This document shows, in pieces, positions 15,081 to 23,584 of a stretch of DNA of 26,889 nucleotides. The stretch lies in the IMG/VR virus record IMGVR_UViG_3300020171_001757, positions 1 to 26,889 of that record. One strand, written 5' to 3'. The stretch's first letter is position 1, and every line of letters starts with the position of its first letter. The notes beneath the pieces were generated by a model. The model had not been told where the DNA came from. It saw nothing but the letters and a program-made list of their open reading frames with translations, and searched no databases. This DNA comes from a virus. The position numbers were made by a program, and so were the translations under genes.

Positions 15081-15109
15081 GAGGAGGCGCCTTTTATTGA
15101 CACCTCCTC
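15081..15109 (-). terminator. Hairpin after the major capsid gene (attenuator-like)
   Basis: Seven bases after the capsid stop, on the minus strand, GAGGAGGTG pairs with CGCCTCCTC (nine pairs including one U-G) around an 11-base loop. No U-run follows, so read-through is likely. It may protect the abundant capsid mRNA 3' end or partially terminate. Confidence 0.5.
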
Positions 15110-15116
15110 AAATGAA

Positions 15117-16699
15117 TTAAGCAATTACATCTCTTAAAGCGGAACATTTATTCGGAGCAGAAATACACAAATTAGCATAGTACCTTAATGTAGCATTCCA
15201 AGTTGGTGTAGTTGCTGATCTATCCAAAATCGAACCATCTTCATTCAAGAAAGACATTGGAGCTAAATCCTCAACCGATAATACTGATGGATCAATGAAA
15301 TATATTTCGTCATAAGGGCAATCATAATCAGCTACTAAAGCAATATCGTTGAATTTTACACCAGTAAATCCACCACCTAATGTCATATCAGTTGTATACC
15401 TTCTGTCGGAAGCTAATAACTGCCCATAAGCAGAGAATAAATCAAATGAAGTTAAAGCATACTTCGGAGAACCTTTTTTCTTAGTTTCTAAGAAAGTAGT
15501 ATGCATTAAAGCTTCAGATAAAGATCTCTGAGTAGACGAAGAACTTACATAAGACTTCCACCAAATATAAGTATCTCTTGACAATCCTTCTAATGTAGTA
15601 ACGTTTGAATTATCATCAATTAAACCCTTTAATCCCATCATTTCTACAGTCCCATTACGACCGACAGTTGGTGAACTTGTACCATTAGCATGTGCTAAAA
15701 ATACATAATCATTATCAGCAATACCAGTAGCTGAATTAACAGTCATTGTATAATTTCCAGTAATTGCAACAAGAGTAGTAAATGCTGTAGATGTAACACC
15801 TGCTGTATCAGAAGCAAAAAGTACCGGACCACCATCAGCTGCTGTTGCATCCGCTTCAAAATAATCGCTTGGATACTTACCAACCATCGGAGTGTCAAAA
15901 GTTAAAGTAGCATCAGGTGAAGCATCATTAACTCGACAAATTATACCAGTTCCATCAGCATAACCTTGACGACTTAATTGTCTTTGCATATCTTCTTTAG
16001 CTCCATTATATTCTGATTCAAGAACATTAACTAAAAATTCTTTAGAACGTTTAGAAGCTTGCAAAGCAACATCAGTAATAGCAATTTGATGAAATTGATA
16101 TTTCATAGCAACATTTGCTTGTAAATATTTCTGATTACCAGCAGTTGGTAAAGTTACAGTTTCAGTACCAGCAGCGGAACCGATATTTCTGCCATAATGA
16201 ACAGAAACATACTTAGTTGTTGCACCTTGTTGGTGAGCTACATTGGATAAAATGTTCTGAAAAAGAACATTTTTTGCAAATACCTGCTCATGAACAACTT
16301 TATCGTCTTGATTTGTTAATCTTTATATTTCTATAAAGGTCGGACTATGTCTTCATCCTCTTACGGGGAGTCTCGTGTATAGTCTCTACACATTTATTAA
16401 AAAATCTATTTTACCAAAATCGTATGATAAATGACAACTTCTACATAATTGAATAAAATTTCCTCTCCATCTAAAATTATTTTTTCCTACAAATTTTCCA
16501 ATCATATTTTTTTTCAAATTTTCCCTATTAACATATAGATTCTTTAAACTTAGCTCGGCGTTGTCTTTAATTCCCATAAAATTATTAAGGTTTTCACCGA
16601 ATTAGCGAGATTTTCTTAGAGATTATTACTAACCTCAGAATCCACGATAGTTGAGATTCGCATAGCGGCATTTGCTAATGCGCTTACAGATTGTGCCAT
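15117..16699 (-). CDS. Major capsid protein, gene interrupted by a group I intron
   Basis: The gene starts at ATG 16697-16699 (MAQSVSALANAAMRISTIVD), hits a stop inside the intron, and resumes at about 16320 (LTNQDDKVVHEQVFAKNVLF). It then runs without break to 15117. Joining 16699-16632 with 16320-15117 restores the frame (SEV-LTNQ) and gives 423 aa. VHYGRNIGSA, LPTAGNQ, AMKYQFHQIAITDVALQASK and LSRQGYADGTG match the ordered motifs of a common phage major capsid family (HK97-like fold expected). It follows portal and scaffold genes. The exact splice positions are inferred from frame and protein continuity. Confidence 0.88.
16321..16631 (-). ncRNA. Group I self-splicing intron in the major capsid gene
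   Basis: About 311 bases interrupt the capsid frame. On the minus strand AATTCGGTGAAAACC and GACAACGCCGAGCTAAG match the P3-P4-P5/P6 core. AGACTATACACGAGACTCCC with GAAGACATAGTCCGAC forms P7 and its partner strand, followed by a CTTTATAGAAATATAAAG hairpin (P9) just before the second exon. Subgroup IA2 is suggested by similarity to phage introns. GAGGTT at the first exon end can pair with AATCTC a few bases in, a plausible P1, but the required U-G pair is not obvious, so ends are approximate. The core wraps around a small decayed ORF. Confidence 0.82.
16386..16577 (-). pseudogene. Truncated HNH endonuclease ORF in the capsid intron
   Basis: 63 aa: MGIKDNAELSLKNLYVNREN through FIQLCRSCHLSYD to the end. 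The CRSCHLSYD segment is the C-terminal zinc and catalytic region of HNH homing endonucleases, preceded by a basic region. The first Cys pair and the HH pair of an HNH core are missing. The ORF is far shorter than the 150-230 aa of active enzymes. It begins inside the intron core and ends before P7. I infer a homing endonuclease reduced by internal deletion, leaving an intron that can splice but no longer home by itself. Confidence 0.7.
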
Positions 16700-16726
16700 A
16701 TTATTTTTTATCTTAATTTATATTAG

Positions 16727-17458
16727 TTACAATTCAACATCAGCCGAGTTAATCACTTCTCTTATAGCATCCCTGAGTTCTTTATCCGTTTTAGGATAAA
16801 CTTCAGCGGGTGTATGAATATCTGGACTAACTCCTGGCTGTTCTACATTTTCAACTTTCTTTTTACCTAAAAGTCTTTGTTTAACCTCCCAATCAATAAT
16901 TTCATTCTTTCTCATTTGATTAAAAGCCTCAACTGGCGTAAGATAAAGTTTACTATTTTCTTGCTGCCATTTAAGAACTTCTTCATCAAGATATTTAGGT
17001 TTACCACCAGATCCATCCCATTCCTTTTCAAGAGTAGCAACTTCATTTTTAATAATTTCTCCTTGCTTCTCTTTAAAGGTCATTTGTTTTAATTCCTCTT
17101 GTTTTGTTTGCCAAAGTTGTTCTGCTTCTTCCTTAGTTAAATACTCTGGCTTATCAAGAGCTGGATCTGATTCAGGAGCAAATACACCTTGAAGTTTTTC
17201 AATTACTTGATTTGATTTTTGTAATTGTTCTTCAAGTTCTTTTGCTTTTTCCGAATTAGATTTACCTGATTCTCTTTCTTGTTTTAGAGCAATATTGAGG
17301 TTATTAATTTGCTCTTGTAATTTATCCACATTTACAGGTTCCAATTTAGGTTCCTCCACTTTTACTTCTGGCGAAGATACTGGTTTTGCCGGCTCGGAAG
17401 GCGCTGGCGTTGGAGGAGTTACCTCCGGTTTTACTTCCAAAATAATTGGTTCGGGCAT
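16727..17458 (-). CDS. Putative capsid scaffold protein
   Basis: 243 aa. Residues 1-45 are Pro/Glu/Val-rich (EVKPEVTPPTPAPSEPAKPV), ~46-90 form a coiled coil (VDKLQEQINNLNIALKQERE on), and the rest is acidic and helical with a charged end. This composition and the position between portal and major capsid genes fit an assembly scaffold that is removed from the prohead. No protease motif is visible here, so maturation would need another enzyme or none. It starts 55 bases after the previous gene; that gap holds a small CGCC/GGCG hairpin. Confidence 0.8.
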   Translation of the reverse strand: MPEPIILEVKPEVTPPTPAPSEPAKPVSSPEVKVEEPKLEPVNVDKLQEQINNLNIALKQERESGKSNSEKAKELEEQLQKSNQVIEKLQGVFAPESDPALDKPEYLTKEEAEQLWQTKQEELKQMTFKEKQGEIIKNEVATLEKEWDGSGGKPKYLDEEVLKWQQENSKLYLTPVEAFNQMRKNEIIDWEVKQRLLGKKKVENVEQPGVSPDIHTPAEVYPKTDKELRDAIREVINSADVEL

Positions 17459-17513
17459 ACGATTTAATGTTAACGAACTTTTAACGCCAAGTCCGTAGGC
17501 GATATATTAATTA

Positions 17514-17897
17514 CTATTTTTTATTTATTTTTTGTAATGGTTTTAATTCTTTTTTAGGCAACGGAACCATTTTTTTAATAATTGATCTCTGAAATTGTCC
17601 TACATTAATAGACGGATTTGCTTCTTTAACTTTTTTTAAATTCTGTTCTGCTTTATAAACATTAGGCGGATTTTTAGATCGTGTAACTACTTCGTTGCCT
17701 TCTTGTTTTTTCCAAAAATTATATTCTGCTTGTGCCTTACTTAATTCTCTTTGTACATTTTGAATCTTTTGATTTCTTTCCTTAACTTTATTCATTGTTA
17801 CTACTGATGTGTCTAAATTCGGATTCAAATAATTTTTTGGTTGTATTATACCTACTCCTTCTTTAATACGACTTATAAATTTTTTTATATCTGCCAT
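17514..17897 (-). CDS. Hypothetical basic helical protein
   Basis: 127 aa. MADIKKFISRIKEGVGIIQP is followed by a long basic coiled-coil-like stretch (MNKVKERNQKIQNVQRELSK to YKAEQNLKKVKEA) and a Lys-rich end. It lies between portal and scaffold. This place often holds a small head-assembly or internal virion protein, but no family is recognised. It starts 18 bases after the portal stop. Confidence 0.75.
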   Translation of the reverse strand: MADIKKFISRIKEGVGIIQPKNYLNPNLDTSVVTMNKVKERNQKIQNVQRELSKAQAEYNFWKKQEGNEVVTRSKNPPNVYKAEQNLKKVKEANPSINVGQFQRSIIKKMVPLPKKELKPLQKINKK

Positions 17898-17915
17898 ACT
17901 TTTATATTTAATTAA

Positions 17916-19832
17916 TTATTGAACTGATTGTGCTACTGGAGGTTGTCCTGCACCTTGTCCTCCACCTTGTTGGTAACCTTCTTCAGCTTTAATATGTTCG
18001 TCAAAAAGCTGCTGTTGCTGTTTATAAGCATCTTGATTTTCTTGAATAAAAGCTAAATGAAGTTGTGTATGTTCAGGACTCCATAAAGCTTTCGGTGTCA
18101 TTGGTACTTGCTGACCTGCTGCTATTTGCATATTTTCTTGATGTGCTAAATCTGCTGTATCTTGAGGAGCTCCTCCACCACCAGCTGATTGATGCGATGC
18201 CGCTTGTTTCATCATTTCTTGTTTATACTGTTCTTCTTGCATCTTTTTCATACGTTCGATAACATCACCAACATTTGAAATTGAAAGTTTTTCAAGTAAA
18301 GTTTGTGGATCAATAAGTTTAGCTTCCGCAAGTCTCATTAACCATTCTTTTTTATTCTCTTCATTATAAGCAACTTCAGGAACAATGGTTACTTTAATTT
18401 TTGCTGCTTTGACTTTCATAGTCCCTTCAGGAATCTGTTCATTTGAAACCGCTGAAGCTCCAATAAATTTAATAGATTCACCCTCTTCTGTAATTTCTTG
18501 ACTTGCTATAACATGATCTTCAATTAATTCTAAAATAAATTCTCCAACATTTTCTAAAAGTTTTTCTAAATTTTCAATTGGCTCAGCAACCGTACCAGCA
18601 TCAGCTGCTTGTAAAGCTTCTAATGCCTTGCCAGAAGAAATAGTTCCTGGAACTCGACCCAAAGATGCTTCTCTTATACCACCCAATTCTTCAATCCATC
18701 TTTCTAAGTTTGCAAGATATGAAAAAGGAGCTTCAGGTAAAGGAGCTAAATTCATTTGTGAAGGAGCTACATTACCTTTATAATAAATTTTTTCCGCTCC
18801 TTTATCTGTAATAGTTGAAACTTCAACTCCTTGTTTAATAAGATATTTACCAGCTAACATTCTCTGTATATATCCTTCAATTTGAGAAGCTGTTTTATCT
18901 AAACTTTTATTAATAGAAATAAGTGGCTTGATCCAAGGATCACTATAAATTGAATTTGTTTCTTTTTCCGGATTATAAACAAATATTGGATAACGCCGAT
19001 AGGGTTTTTCCGATACTTTTATTAATTGTTTTGAAGCATTTGTAAAAACTTTTATTTTGGGTTTATTATCTATATCTAAATACTTAATCCACAATTCCTT
19101 TACGATAACTGATTCCATATCTTTTGACGATCCTGTTGTATCTGAACCTTTTTTTTCCATTTCAAGTAATTCACCATATTGTGTTGAAGCTTGTTTATTA
19201 TCTGATATTATTTCACTCTGTATAGTATAATCTTTATTATTTTTAATATCTGATACTGGTTTTTTAAAGGCCTTAATTATAAAACGAGCTGATTGTAAAT
19301 CTTTAGCAAAAGGATCAATTAAAATATCAAATGTATCATCAACCCATATATCAATTTCGTCTTGATTATTTTTTTTAACCATTGCAATTTCAAGTACACC
19401 TACCGAAAATTTTAAAGACGAAACTATAATATCTGTTAAAAGTAAAGGGATTTGTTTTGTTCTATAAATATACTGTAAAATTTTATTCTTCTTACGAGCT
19501 TCCTCAAGTGAAATATCTTCAGAATTATCAGGTTGAACTTCCCACCTTGGTTGACTACGTTTAATAAAATTCTTAACACCTCTAATTTGAGCTTTAATTT
19601 TATTAATAACACGCCTAACCTCTCCAGAAGTTGAAGGAATAGATTGAACTTTATTAATTGTTTTATTATAAACAACCCAATGATCACCTCGTGCAAAGCG
19701 TTCATTCAAATACCAATCTCTATGATATTTTAAATATGATTTTAATGTATCATCAAAAAGCGTATCAATAAAAATAGCAACTTCTTTATCACCAGCTTTA
19801 ATATCGCCTTGTAATGTTTTTAAATTAGTCAT
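17916..19832 (-). CDS. Portal protein
   Basis: 638 aa. The order is an N-terminal helical region (YLKYHRDWYLNERFARGDHW), VRRVINKIKAQIRGVKNFIK, a DEIDIWVDDTFDILIDPFAK segment, YRRYPIFVYNPEKETNSIYS, SLDKTASQIEGYIQRMLAGK and GGIREASLGRVPG, then a Gln-rich tail (KQQQQLFDEH, GGGQGAGQPPVAQSVQ). This is the pattern of large phage portal proteins, the 12-subunit ring at one capsid vertex through which DNA enters. The size and the position between terminase and capsid genes agree. The ATG overlaps the SpoVG-like gene by four bases (ATGA). Confidence 0.9.
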   Translation of the reverse strand: MTNLKTLQGDIKAGDKEVAIFIDTLFDDTLKSYLKYHRDWYLNERFARGDHWVVYNKTINKVQSIPSTSGEVRRVINKIKAQIRGVKNFIKRSQPRWEVQPDNSEDISLEEARKKNKILQYIYRTKQIPLLLTDIIVSSLKFSVGVLEIAMVKKNNQDEIDIWVDDTFDILIDPFAKDLQSARFIIKAFKKPVSDIKNNKDYTIQSEIISDNKQASTQYGELLEMEKKGSDTTGSSKDMESVIVKELWIKYLDIDNKPKIKVFTNASKQLIKVSEKPYRRYPIFVYNPEKETNSIYSDPWIKPLISINKSLDKTASQIEGYIQRMLAGKYLIKQGVEVSTITDKGAEKIYYKGNVAPSQMNLAPLPEAPFSYLANLERWIEELGGIREASLGRVPGTISSGKALEALQAADAGTVAEPIENLEKLLENVGEFILELIEDHVIASQEITEEGESIKFIGASAVSNEQIPEGTMKVKAAKIKVTIVPEVAYNEENKKEWLMRLAEAKLIDPQTLLEKLSISNVGDVIERMKKMQEEQYKQEMMKQAASHQSAGGGGAPQDTADLAHQENMQIAAGQQVPMTPKALWSPEHTQLHLAFIQENQDAYKQQQQLFDEHIKAEEGYQQGGGQGAGQPPVAQSVQ

Positions 19833-20083
19833 AAACTTTTAAAATTTTCAAATATTGCTTTTTCTAGTATAAAATATGCTTCTGTAGACAGTGGATAAAA
19901 TATTGAAATCTTTTTATCACCAATCTTTTTTTCCGGAAATACTAAACGAATATTTTCTGAATTAAGTCTTGAAAAAATTGCGATATTTCCAAGATATAAC
20001 CAGCCGTCTATAACACAACTTACAAAACCTATATGTCCTTTAACTGGAATAAGTTTTTTTATTTTGATTCTAGAAATTTGCAT
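19829..20083 (-). CDS. SpoVG-like protein
   Basis: 84 aa. MQISRIKIKKLIPVKGHIGF, then SCVIDGWLYLGNIAIFSRLN, LVFPEKKIGDKK and YPLSTEAYFILEKAIFENF follow the strand-strand-helix layout of SpoVG. Bacterial members have the same MQITDVRV start, FVVxxIRVI middle, PSRK and HPINSETREKIxEAV end. SpoVG proteins bind DNA and RNA and influence septation, sporulation or virulence genes in bacteria. In a phage such a protein could redirect host expression or division. It sits directly upstream of portal with a four-base overlap, so it is made with late head proteins. Confidence 0.78.
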   Translation of the reverse strand: MQISRIKIKKLIPVKGHIGFVSCVIDGWLYLGNIAIFSRLNSENIRLVFPEKKIGDKKISIFYPLSTEAYFILEKAIFENFKSL

Positions 20084-20084
20084 T

Positions 20085-20342
20085 TTATTTTAATTCTTGC
20101 TGTCTAATTTCAAGTAGTTCTTCCGGTGTCATTTGATCTAAATCAATTAATTCATCTTCTTGTTTAATTTCAAATTTTTCGTCATTAGGAACAGCTTGAA
20201 CATATTCAGTAATGTTTTCAGATTTATTCGCAATAACAAATTCTCGAAATCTATCTTTTTCCACCTTATCTCGTCTTTGATCTGAAAAATACGAATAAAT
20301 AAGTGTTCCAATAAATAAAATTACTATTACTATAAGTTCCAT
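20085..20342 (-). CDS. Small membrane-anchored acidic protein
   Basis: 85 aa. Residues 2-18 (ELIVIVILFIGTLIYSY) are a transmembrane helix; the rest is charged (DQRRDKVEKDRFREFV, then an acidic DLDQMTPEELLEIRQQELK end). The acidic tail is probably cytoplasmic. It sits one base from GroEL and from the SpoVG-like gene. No family recognised; an anchor for a head-assembly or chaperonin partner is pure speculation. Confidence 0.7.
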   Translation of the reverse strand: MELIVIVILFIGTLIYSYFSDQRRDKVEKDRFREFVIANKSENITEYVQAVPNDEKFEIKQEDELIDLDQMTPEELLEIRQQELK

Positions 20343-20344
20343 AT

Positions 20345-21910
20345 TTATTTTTCATCAATTCTTATAATTGCACAATTATTGGTCAAAAGAATTCCACTAG
20401 TTGCAACTGCATTCTGAATTTCATTCCTTACTACTTTTTTTGGATCAATAATTCCTGCTTTAAAAAGATCTTGATACTTATTTGTTAAAGCATTGTAACC
20501 AATGCCGTGGTCTAATACTTTACCAACAACAGCTTCACCTGATACTCCACTATTATCAGCTATTTTTTTAAGTGGCGCAATAAGTGATTTTCTAACTATC
20601 TCTACACCAGTATTAAATTCCTTATCATGTGATTCTATAACTAATTCATTAATACATCTAAGTAAAGCAACACCCCCTCCTTCAACTATACCTTCTTCAA
20701 TTGCTGACTTAGTTGCATTAAGAGCATCCTCTATTCGATATTTAATTTCAGCTTGCTCTACTTCTGAAGCTCCTCCTACTTTAATATTTGCAATAGAACC
20801 AGTTAAACGTCCTAATCTAATTTTTAATTTATCTTTTTTATACTCATCCTGTTCACCTTTTAAAAGAGTTTTAACTTCTTCAATTCGTCCTGCAACATTT
20901 CCTAAAGCCCCTGCTAAAATTGTTTGATCACGCGATGTAATAACTGAAGCACAAGTTCCACAATCTTCTAAATCTGCATCTTCTAATTTTTTTGAATCTT
21001 CCTTACCTACAACGATAGCATTTGTTAATGTCGCAATATCATAAACTAAATCTTTCTGATAATCACCAAATGATGGAAGTTTTATGGGAATACATGTAAA
21101 TTTTCCTTGAAGATAATTTTGAACTATAAATGCAAGTGCCTGACCTTCTATCTTATTTGCAAATAAAATAAGATTCCTTTCATTCTGATTAATCAATTTT
21201 TGTATAACTGGAACAAGTTGTGCTTGCATTGTTATATCATCAGTACAAATAATAATTTTAGGATCGGTCGTTACTACTGCTAAATGTTTAGGATCATTAA
21301 TAAATATATGTGATTGATAACCTTGATCAAGCTTTGTCCCATTTACATAATCAACTTCTGTTTTTAAAGAATTTGAATTCGTTACTGTAATAGTACCATC
21401 AACTCCAACTTTATTAAGAACTTCAACAATTAATTTACCAATACCTTCATCATTATTAGCTGAAATTGTTGCAATCTGAAGTTTTTCTTTTTCTGTTGTA
21501 ATCTTTTTTGTTTGCTTATCAAGTAATTTAATAATCTTTTCAAGAGCAAAATCCATTCCTCTTTTAATAAGAATTGGATTCATTCCTGATGCTACAGCCT
21601 TATGACCCTCTTCAAACATTGCTCTGAGTAAAACAATTGTAGTCGTTGTGCCATCACCAGCTTCACGATTTGTATTTTCAGCAGCTTCACGACTAAGCAT
21701 AACTCCCATATTTTGTAATTTATTCTTTAAAAATATCGTGCGAGCAACGGTAACCCCATCTTTGGTTATAGTTGGGAATGAACTTTCTTCAAAAATTACA
21801 TTATTACCTCTAGGTCCTAAAGTTGAACCAACGGCTTCTTCTATAACTTGAATCCCTTTTAAAATTTCGTTTCGAGCTTCCTGTCCAAAAAATACTTCTT
21901 TATAACTCAT
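20345..21910 (-). CDS. groEL: GroEL-type chaperonin (Hsp60)
   Basis: 521 aa, against ~540-548 for bacterial GroEL. STLGPRG (29-35), TKDGVTVA (49-56) and AGDGTTT (84-90) form the ATP site. YRIEDALNATKSAIEEGIVEGGG holds the catalytic Asp of the second conserved block. The apical part includes LDQGYQSHIF and LGRLTGSIANIKVGG. All main ATP-site signatures are present, so it is probably active. The flexible GGM tail of bacterial GroEL is missing; it ends in NNCAIIRIDEK. Phage chaperonins are known in some large phages and fold capsid or other virion proteins. A GroES-like gene lies upstream, separated only by an HNH scar. Confidence 0.97.
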   Translation of the reverse strand: MSYKEVFFGQEARNEILKGIQVIEEAVGSTLGPRGNNVIFEESSFPTITKDGVTVARTIFLKNKLQNMGVMLSREAAENTNREAGDGTTTTIVLLRAMFEEGHKAVASGMNPILIKRGMDFALEKIIKLLDKQTKKITTEKEKLQIATISANNDEGIGKLIVEVLNKVGVDGTITVTNSNSLKTEVDYVNGTKLDQGYQSHIFINDPKHLAVVTTDPKIIICTDDITMQAQLVPVIQKLINQNERNLILFANKIEGQALAFIVQNYLQGKFTCIPIKLPSFGDYQKDLVYDIATLTNAIVVGKEDSKKLEDADLEDCGTCASVITSRDQTILAGALGNVAGRIEEVKTLLKGEQDEYKKDKLKIRLGRLTGSIANIKVGGASEVEQAEIKYRIEDALNATKSAIEEGIVEGGGVALLRCINELVIESHDKEFNTGVEIVRKSLIAPLKKIADNSGVSGEAVVGKVLDHGIGYNALTNKYQDLFKAGIIDPKKVVRNEIQNAVATSGILLTNNCAIIRIDEK

Positions 21911-21996
21911 ATACTTTTTTTATTATTAAAATAATTAAACCAATATTCTCTATTATTATTTATCTTAGTATGGCAACTTCGGTAAGGTGATGGCAT
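21907..21996 (-). pseudogene. Decayed HNH endonuclease with internal deletion, between groES and groEL
   Basis: 29-aa frame from ATG 21994-21996: MPSPYRS, then CHTKINNNREYWFNYF and NNKKSI. The first three residues match the start of the intact endonuclease (MPSGIY) and the rest matches its C-terminus (CHVKTNYNRNYWIRYF), with everything in between lost. Its ATG begins one base after the GroES stop, and its TGA overlaps the GroEL ATG as ATGA. It could still couple translation from GroES to GroEL. Confidence 0.8.
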
Positions 21997-21997
21997 A

Positions 21998-22264
21998 TTA
22001 ATTTTCGTGATAATCTGTAATTCCAATTATATCTTCTTTATCAATAAAGAAAAAATCTTCTCCTTGAAAAGTAAGAGGAAAAATAGAATATTTACCAAAT
22101 ATTATAGATGTTCCTTTTTTATAATTTTCATCATTATCAGATAAAACTTCTCCAGTTATAAGACGCTTATCTTCTTCTGACTCTTCAACCACAATATCTG
22201 CTTTAATCTGTGATTTTTTATGTTTACGAATAAGTAAAATACCTTTTTTTGGATTTATTATCAT
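21998..22264 (-). CDS. groES: GroES-like co-chaperonin
   Basis: 88 aa. GILLIRKH begins strand 1. KADIVVEESEEDKRLITGEV covers the mobile loop and the GEV motif; the loop is shorter than in bacterial GroES and keeps a hydrophobic IVV tripeptide like the IVL that docks on GroEL. KKGTSIIFGKYS and the ending FIDKEDIIGITD are the usual VGDxVxFxKY and xEEDILAI motifs. It would cap the GroEL ring encoded next. The changed loop suggests it is tuned to its own GroEL. Identification rests on motif order, not on overall identity. Confidence 0.85.
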   Translation of the reverse strand: MIINPKKGILLIRKHKKSQIKADIVVEESEEDKRLITGEVLSDNDENYKKGTSIIFGKYSIFPLTFQGEDFFFIDKEDIIGITDYHEN

Positions 22265-22283
22265 ACGTTTTTGAATCTATCAC

Positions 22284-22439
22284 CTATTTTTGAGGTAATA
22301 AATCTCTTAATTTTATAAGTGTAACAATTTCTCCGTTTTGTAAAAGTACATCAGCGGCATAAAGCTGTACATTATACTTTTTTTGAAGTGTTTCAATCTC
22401 TTTTTGAAACGCTTCACTACGTTGTTTAAATTCTTGCAT
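22284..22439 (-). CDS. Small hypothetical protein
   Basis: 51 aa from ATG 22437-22439: a helical start (MQEFKQRSEAFQKEIETLQK) and a short beta-like end (YAADVLLQNGEIVTLIKLRD). It fits neatly between the terminase nuclease part and the GroES-like gene, which fits dense phage packing. No family recognised. Confidence 0.6.
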   Translation of the reverse strand: MQEFKQRSEAFQKEIETLQKKYNVQLYAADVLLQNGEIVTLIKLRDLLPQK

Positions 22440-22454
22440 ACTATTTAAAATTAA

Positions 22455-23444
22455 TTATAAACCATCATTATCAAAATCAAAAATCTTTGGTTTTGTTAAA
22501 TTTTCTATATCACGCTGAATACGAGTTTTAGGCTTATCAGGTTCTTCTGGATTATATGGACGAGTCATTATCATATAACCTAAATCATCAACTGCATGAT
22601 CATTTTTCTTTACCGGTTCTTCAGGTTGATTTCGAGTTTTTTCTTGTAATTCAGTTAACTTTTTATATCGATAATTTAAAATTTCAATACATAAATTTGG
22701 ACACTTATCTTTAAAAATATATAAATGTGCTTTACCATTAGAATCTAATTGAAAATATTCACGGATACGTGTAATACGTGCATTAACATCATTATTAGCA
22801 AGAGAAAAATCCCACCCGTGATCATAAAAATCTTCAAGTACTGAATAAGCAATTTCTTCACCTTCTTTAACTTTTGTTCTATTCTTAGCTGCTGTTGAAG
22901 GATCAATTACTTTAATTTGAAAAGCAATATCAGCCGCCATTCTTTTTTGTGAAATTGATTTTAATCTAAATTCAAGATCATCTGACATTAAATATCTAAA
23001 TTGTTCAAACATTTCGCGGCTTGATACTGATGGTAAGGCTGGTTTATAATATTCATCTATAATATATAATCTATTATCAGGCGTCCAGGCTCCAATATGT
23101 GCTGATGTTGGATTATTTTGTCCAAAATCTAATGACATTAAATATTCAGCCTGTTCTATTTCAAATGAATTTATAAAATGAATAGCTGGATTAAAATCAC
23201 AAAATTCAGAACCAAAAATTAATTTACCCGCACGAGAACTAAAATCAATTTCATATTCTTTATTCCAATCAGCGAGTGGCGTACCGATACGTTCCTTTTC
23301 ATACCATTCTTTACCATTTCTTTCAGGATCTTTATTAGGATCTGCACTATAATGAAGCATCGCTACTGTAAATTTATTCTTTGCATTTTTCCATACTTTT
23401 AGTCCTTTTATTTTTTCAAATTGAACAACATCCTTATACATCAT
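22455..23444 (-). CDS. terL: Large terminase, C-terminal nuclease part
   Basis: 329 aa. WNKEYEIDFSSRAGKLIFGS is the end of the linker region. YLMSLDFGQNNPTSAHIGAW holds the first RNase H-fold Asp (D106), NRLYIIDEYY the second acidic site, and DHAVDDLGYMI the C-terminal Asp pair. This nuclease cuts the DNA concatemer at packaging start and end. The ATPase half is a separate ORF at 24281-24979. The frame continues five codons upstream of the ATG before a stop (DVANMMYKDV). The ATG overlaps the stop of a 47-aa ORF (ATGA), so this half can be translated alone. Confidence 0.9.
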   Translation of the reverse strand: MMYKDVVQFEKIKGLKVWKNAKNKFTVAMLHYSADPNKDPERNGKEWYEKERIGTPLADWNKEYEIDFSSRAGKLIFGSEFCDFNPAIHFINSFEIEQAEYLMSLDFGQNNPTSAHIGAWTPDNRLYIIDEYYKPALPSVSSREMFEQFRYLMSDDLEFRLKSISQKRMAADIAFQIKVIDPSTAAKNRTKVKEGEEIAYSVLEDFYDHGWDFSLANNDVNARITRIREYFQLDSNGKAHLYIFKDKCPNLCIEILNYRYKKLTELQEKTRNQPEEPVKKNDHAVDDLGYMIMTRPYNPEEPDKPKTRIQRDIENLTKPKIFDFDNDGL

Positions 23445-23584
23445 ATTTGCAACATCTTATTAAGAATCCATTTATAAAAAAATCTTGGTATCCATTTAGG
23501 TTTTTTTCTAAGTAATTCAGTATAAAAAATCTTGGCTTCCATTTTTACTGCTTTACGAAATTTTTTATCTTGTTTTTGACTCAT
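23441..23584 (-). CDS. 47-aa basic protein between the HNH gene and the terminase nuclease
   Basis: MSQKQDKKFRKAVKMEAKIF, then YTELLRKKPKWIPRFFYKWI to the end: basic, helical, with aromatic residues. Its start is ATGA-coupled to the HNH stop and its own TGA overlaps the start of the terminase nuclease part, so the three are translated in series. No homologue recognised. It might be an independent gene or serve only to couple translation. Confidence 0.55.
   Translation of the reverse strand: MSQKQDKKFRKAVKMEAKIFYTELLRKKPKWIPRFFYKWILNKMLQI

Noticed and set aside
19436-19705. 89-codon minus-strand frame inside the portal gene
   Set aside because: Out-of-frame reading with Leu/Ile/Lys-rich content typical of AT-rich shadows.
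20502-20927. 141-codon plus-strand frame inside groEL
   Set aside because: Antisense shadow of a strongly conserved gene, with no promoter or ribosome site.
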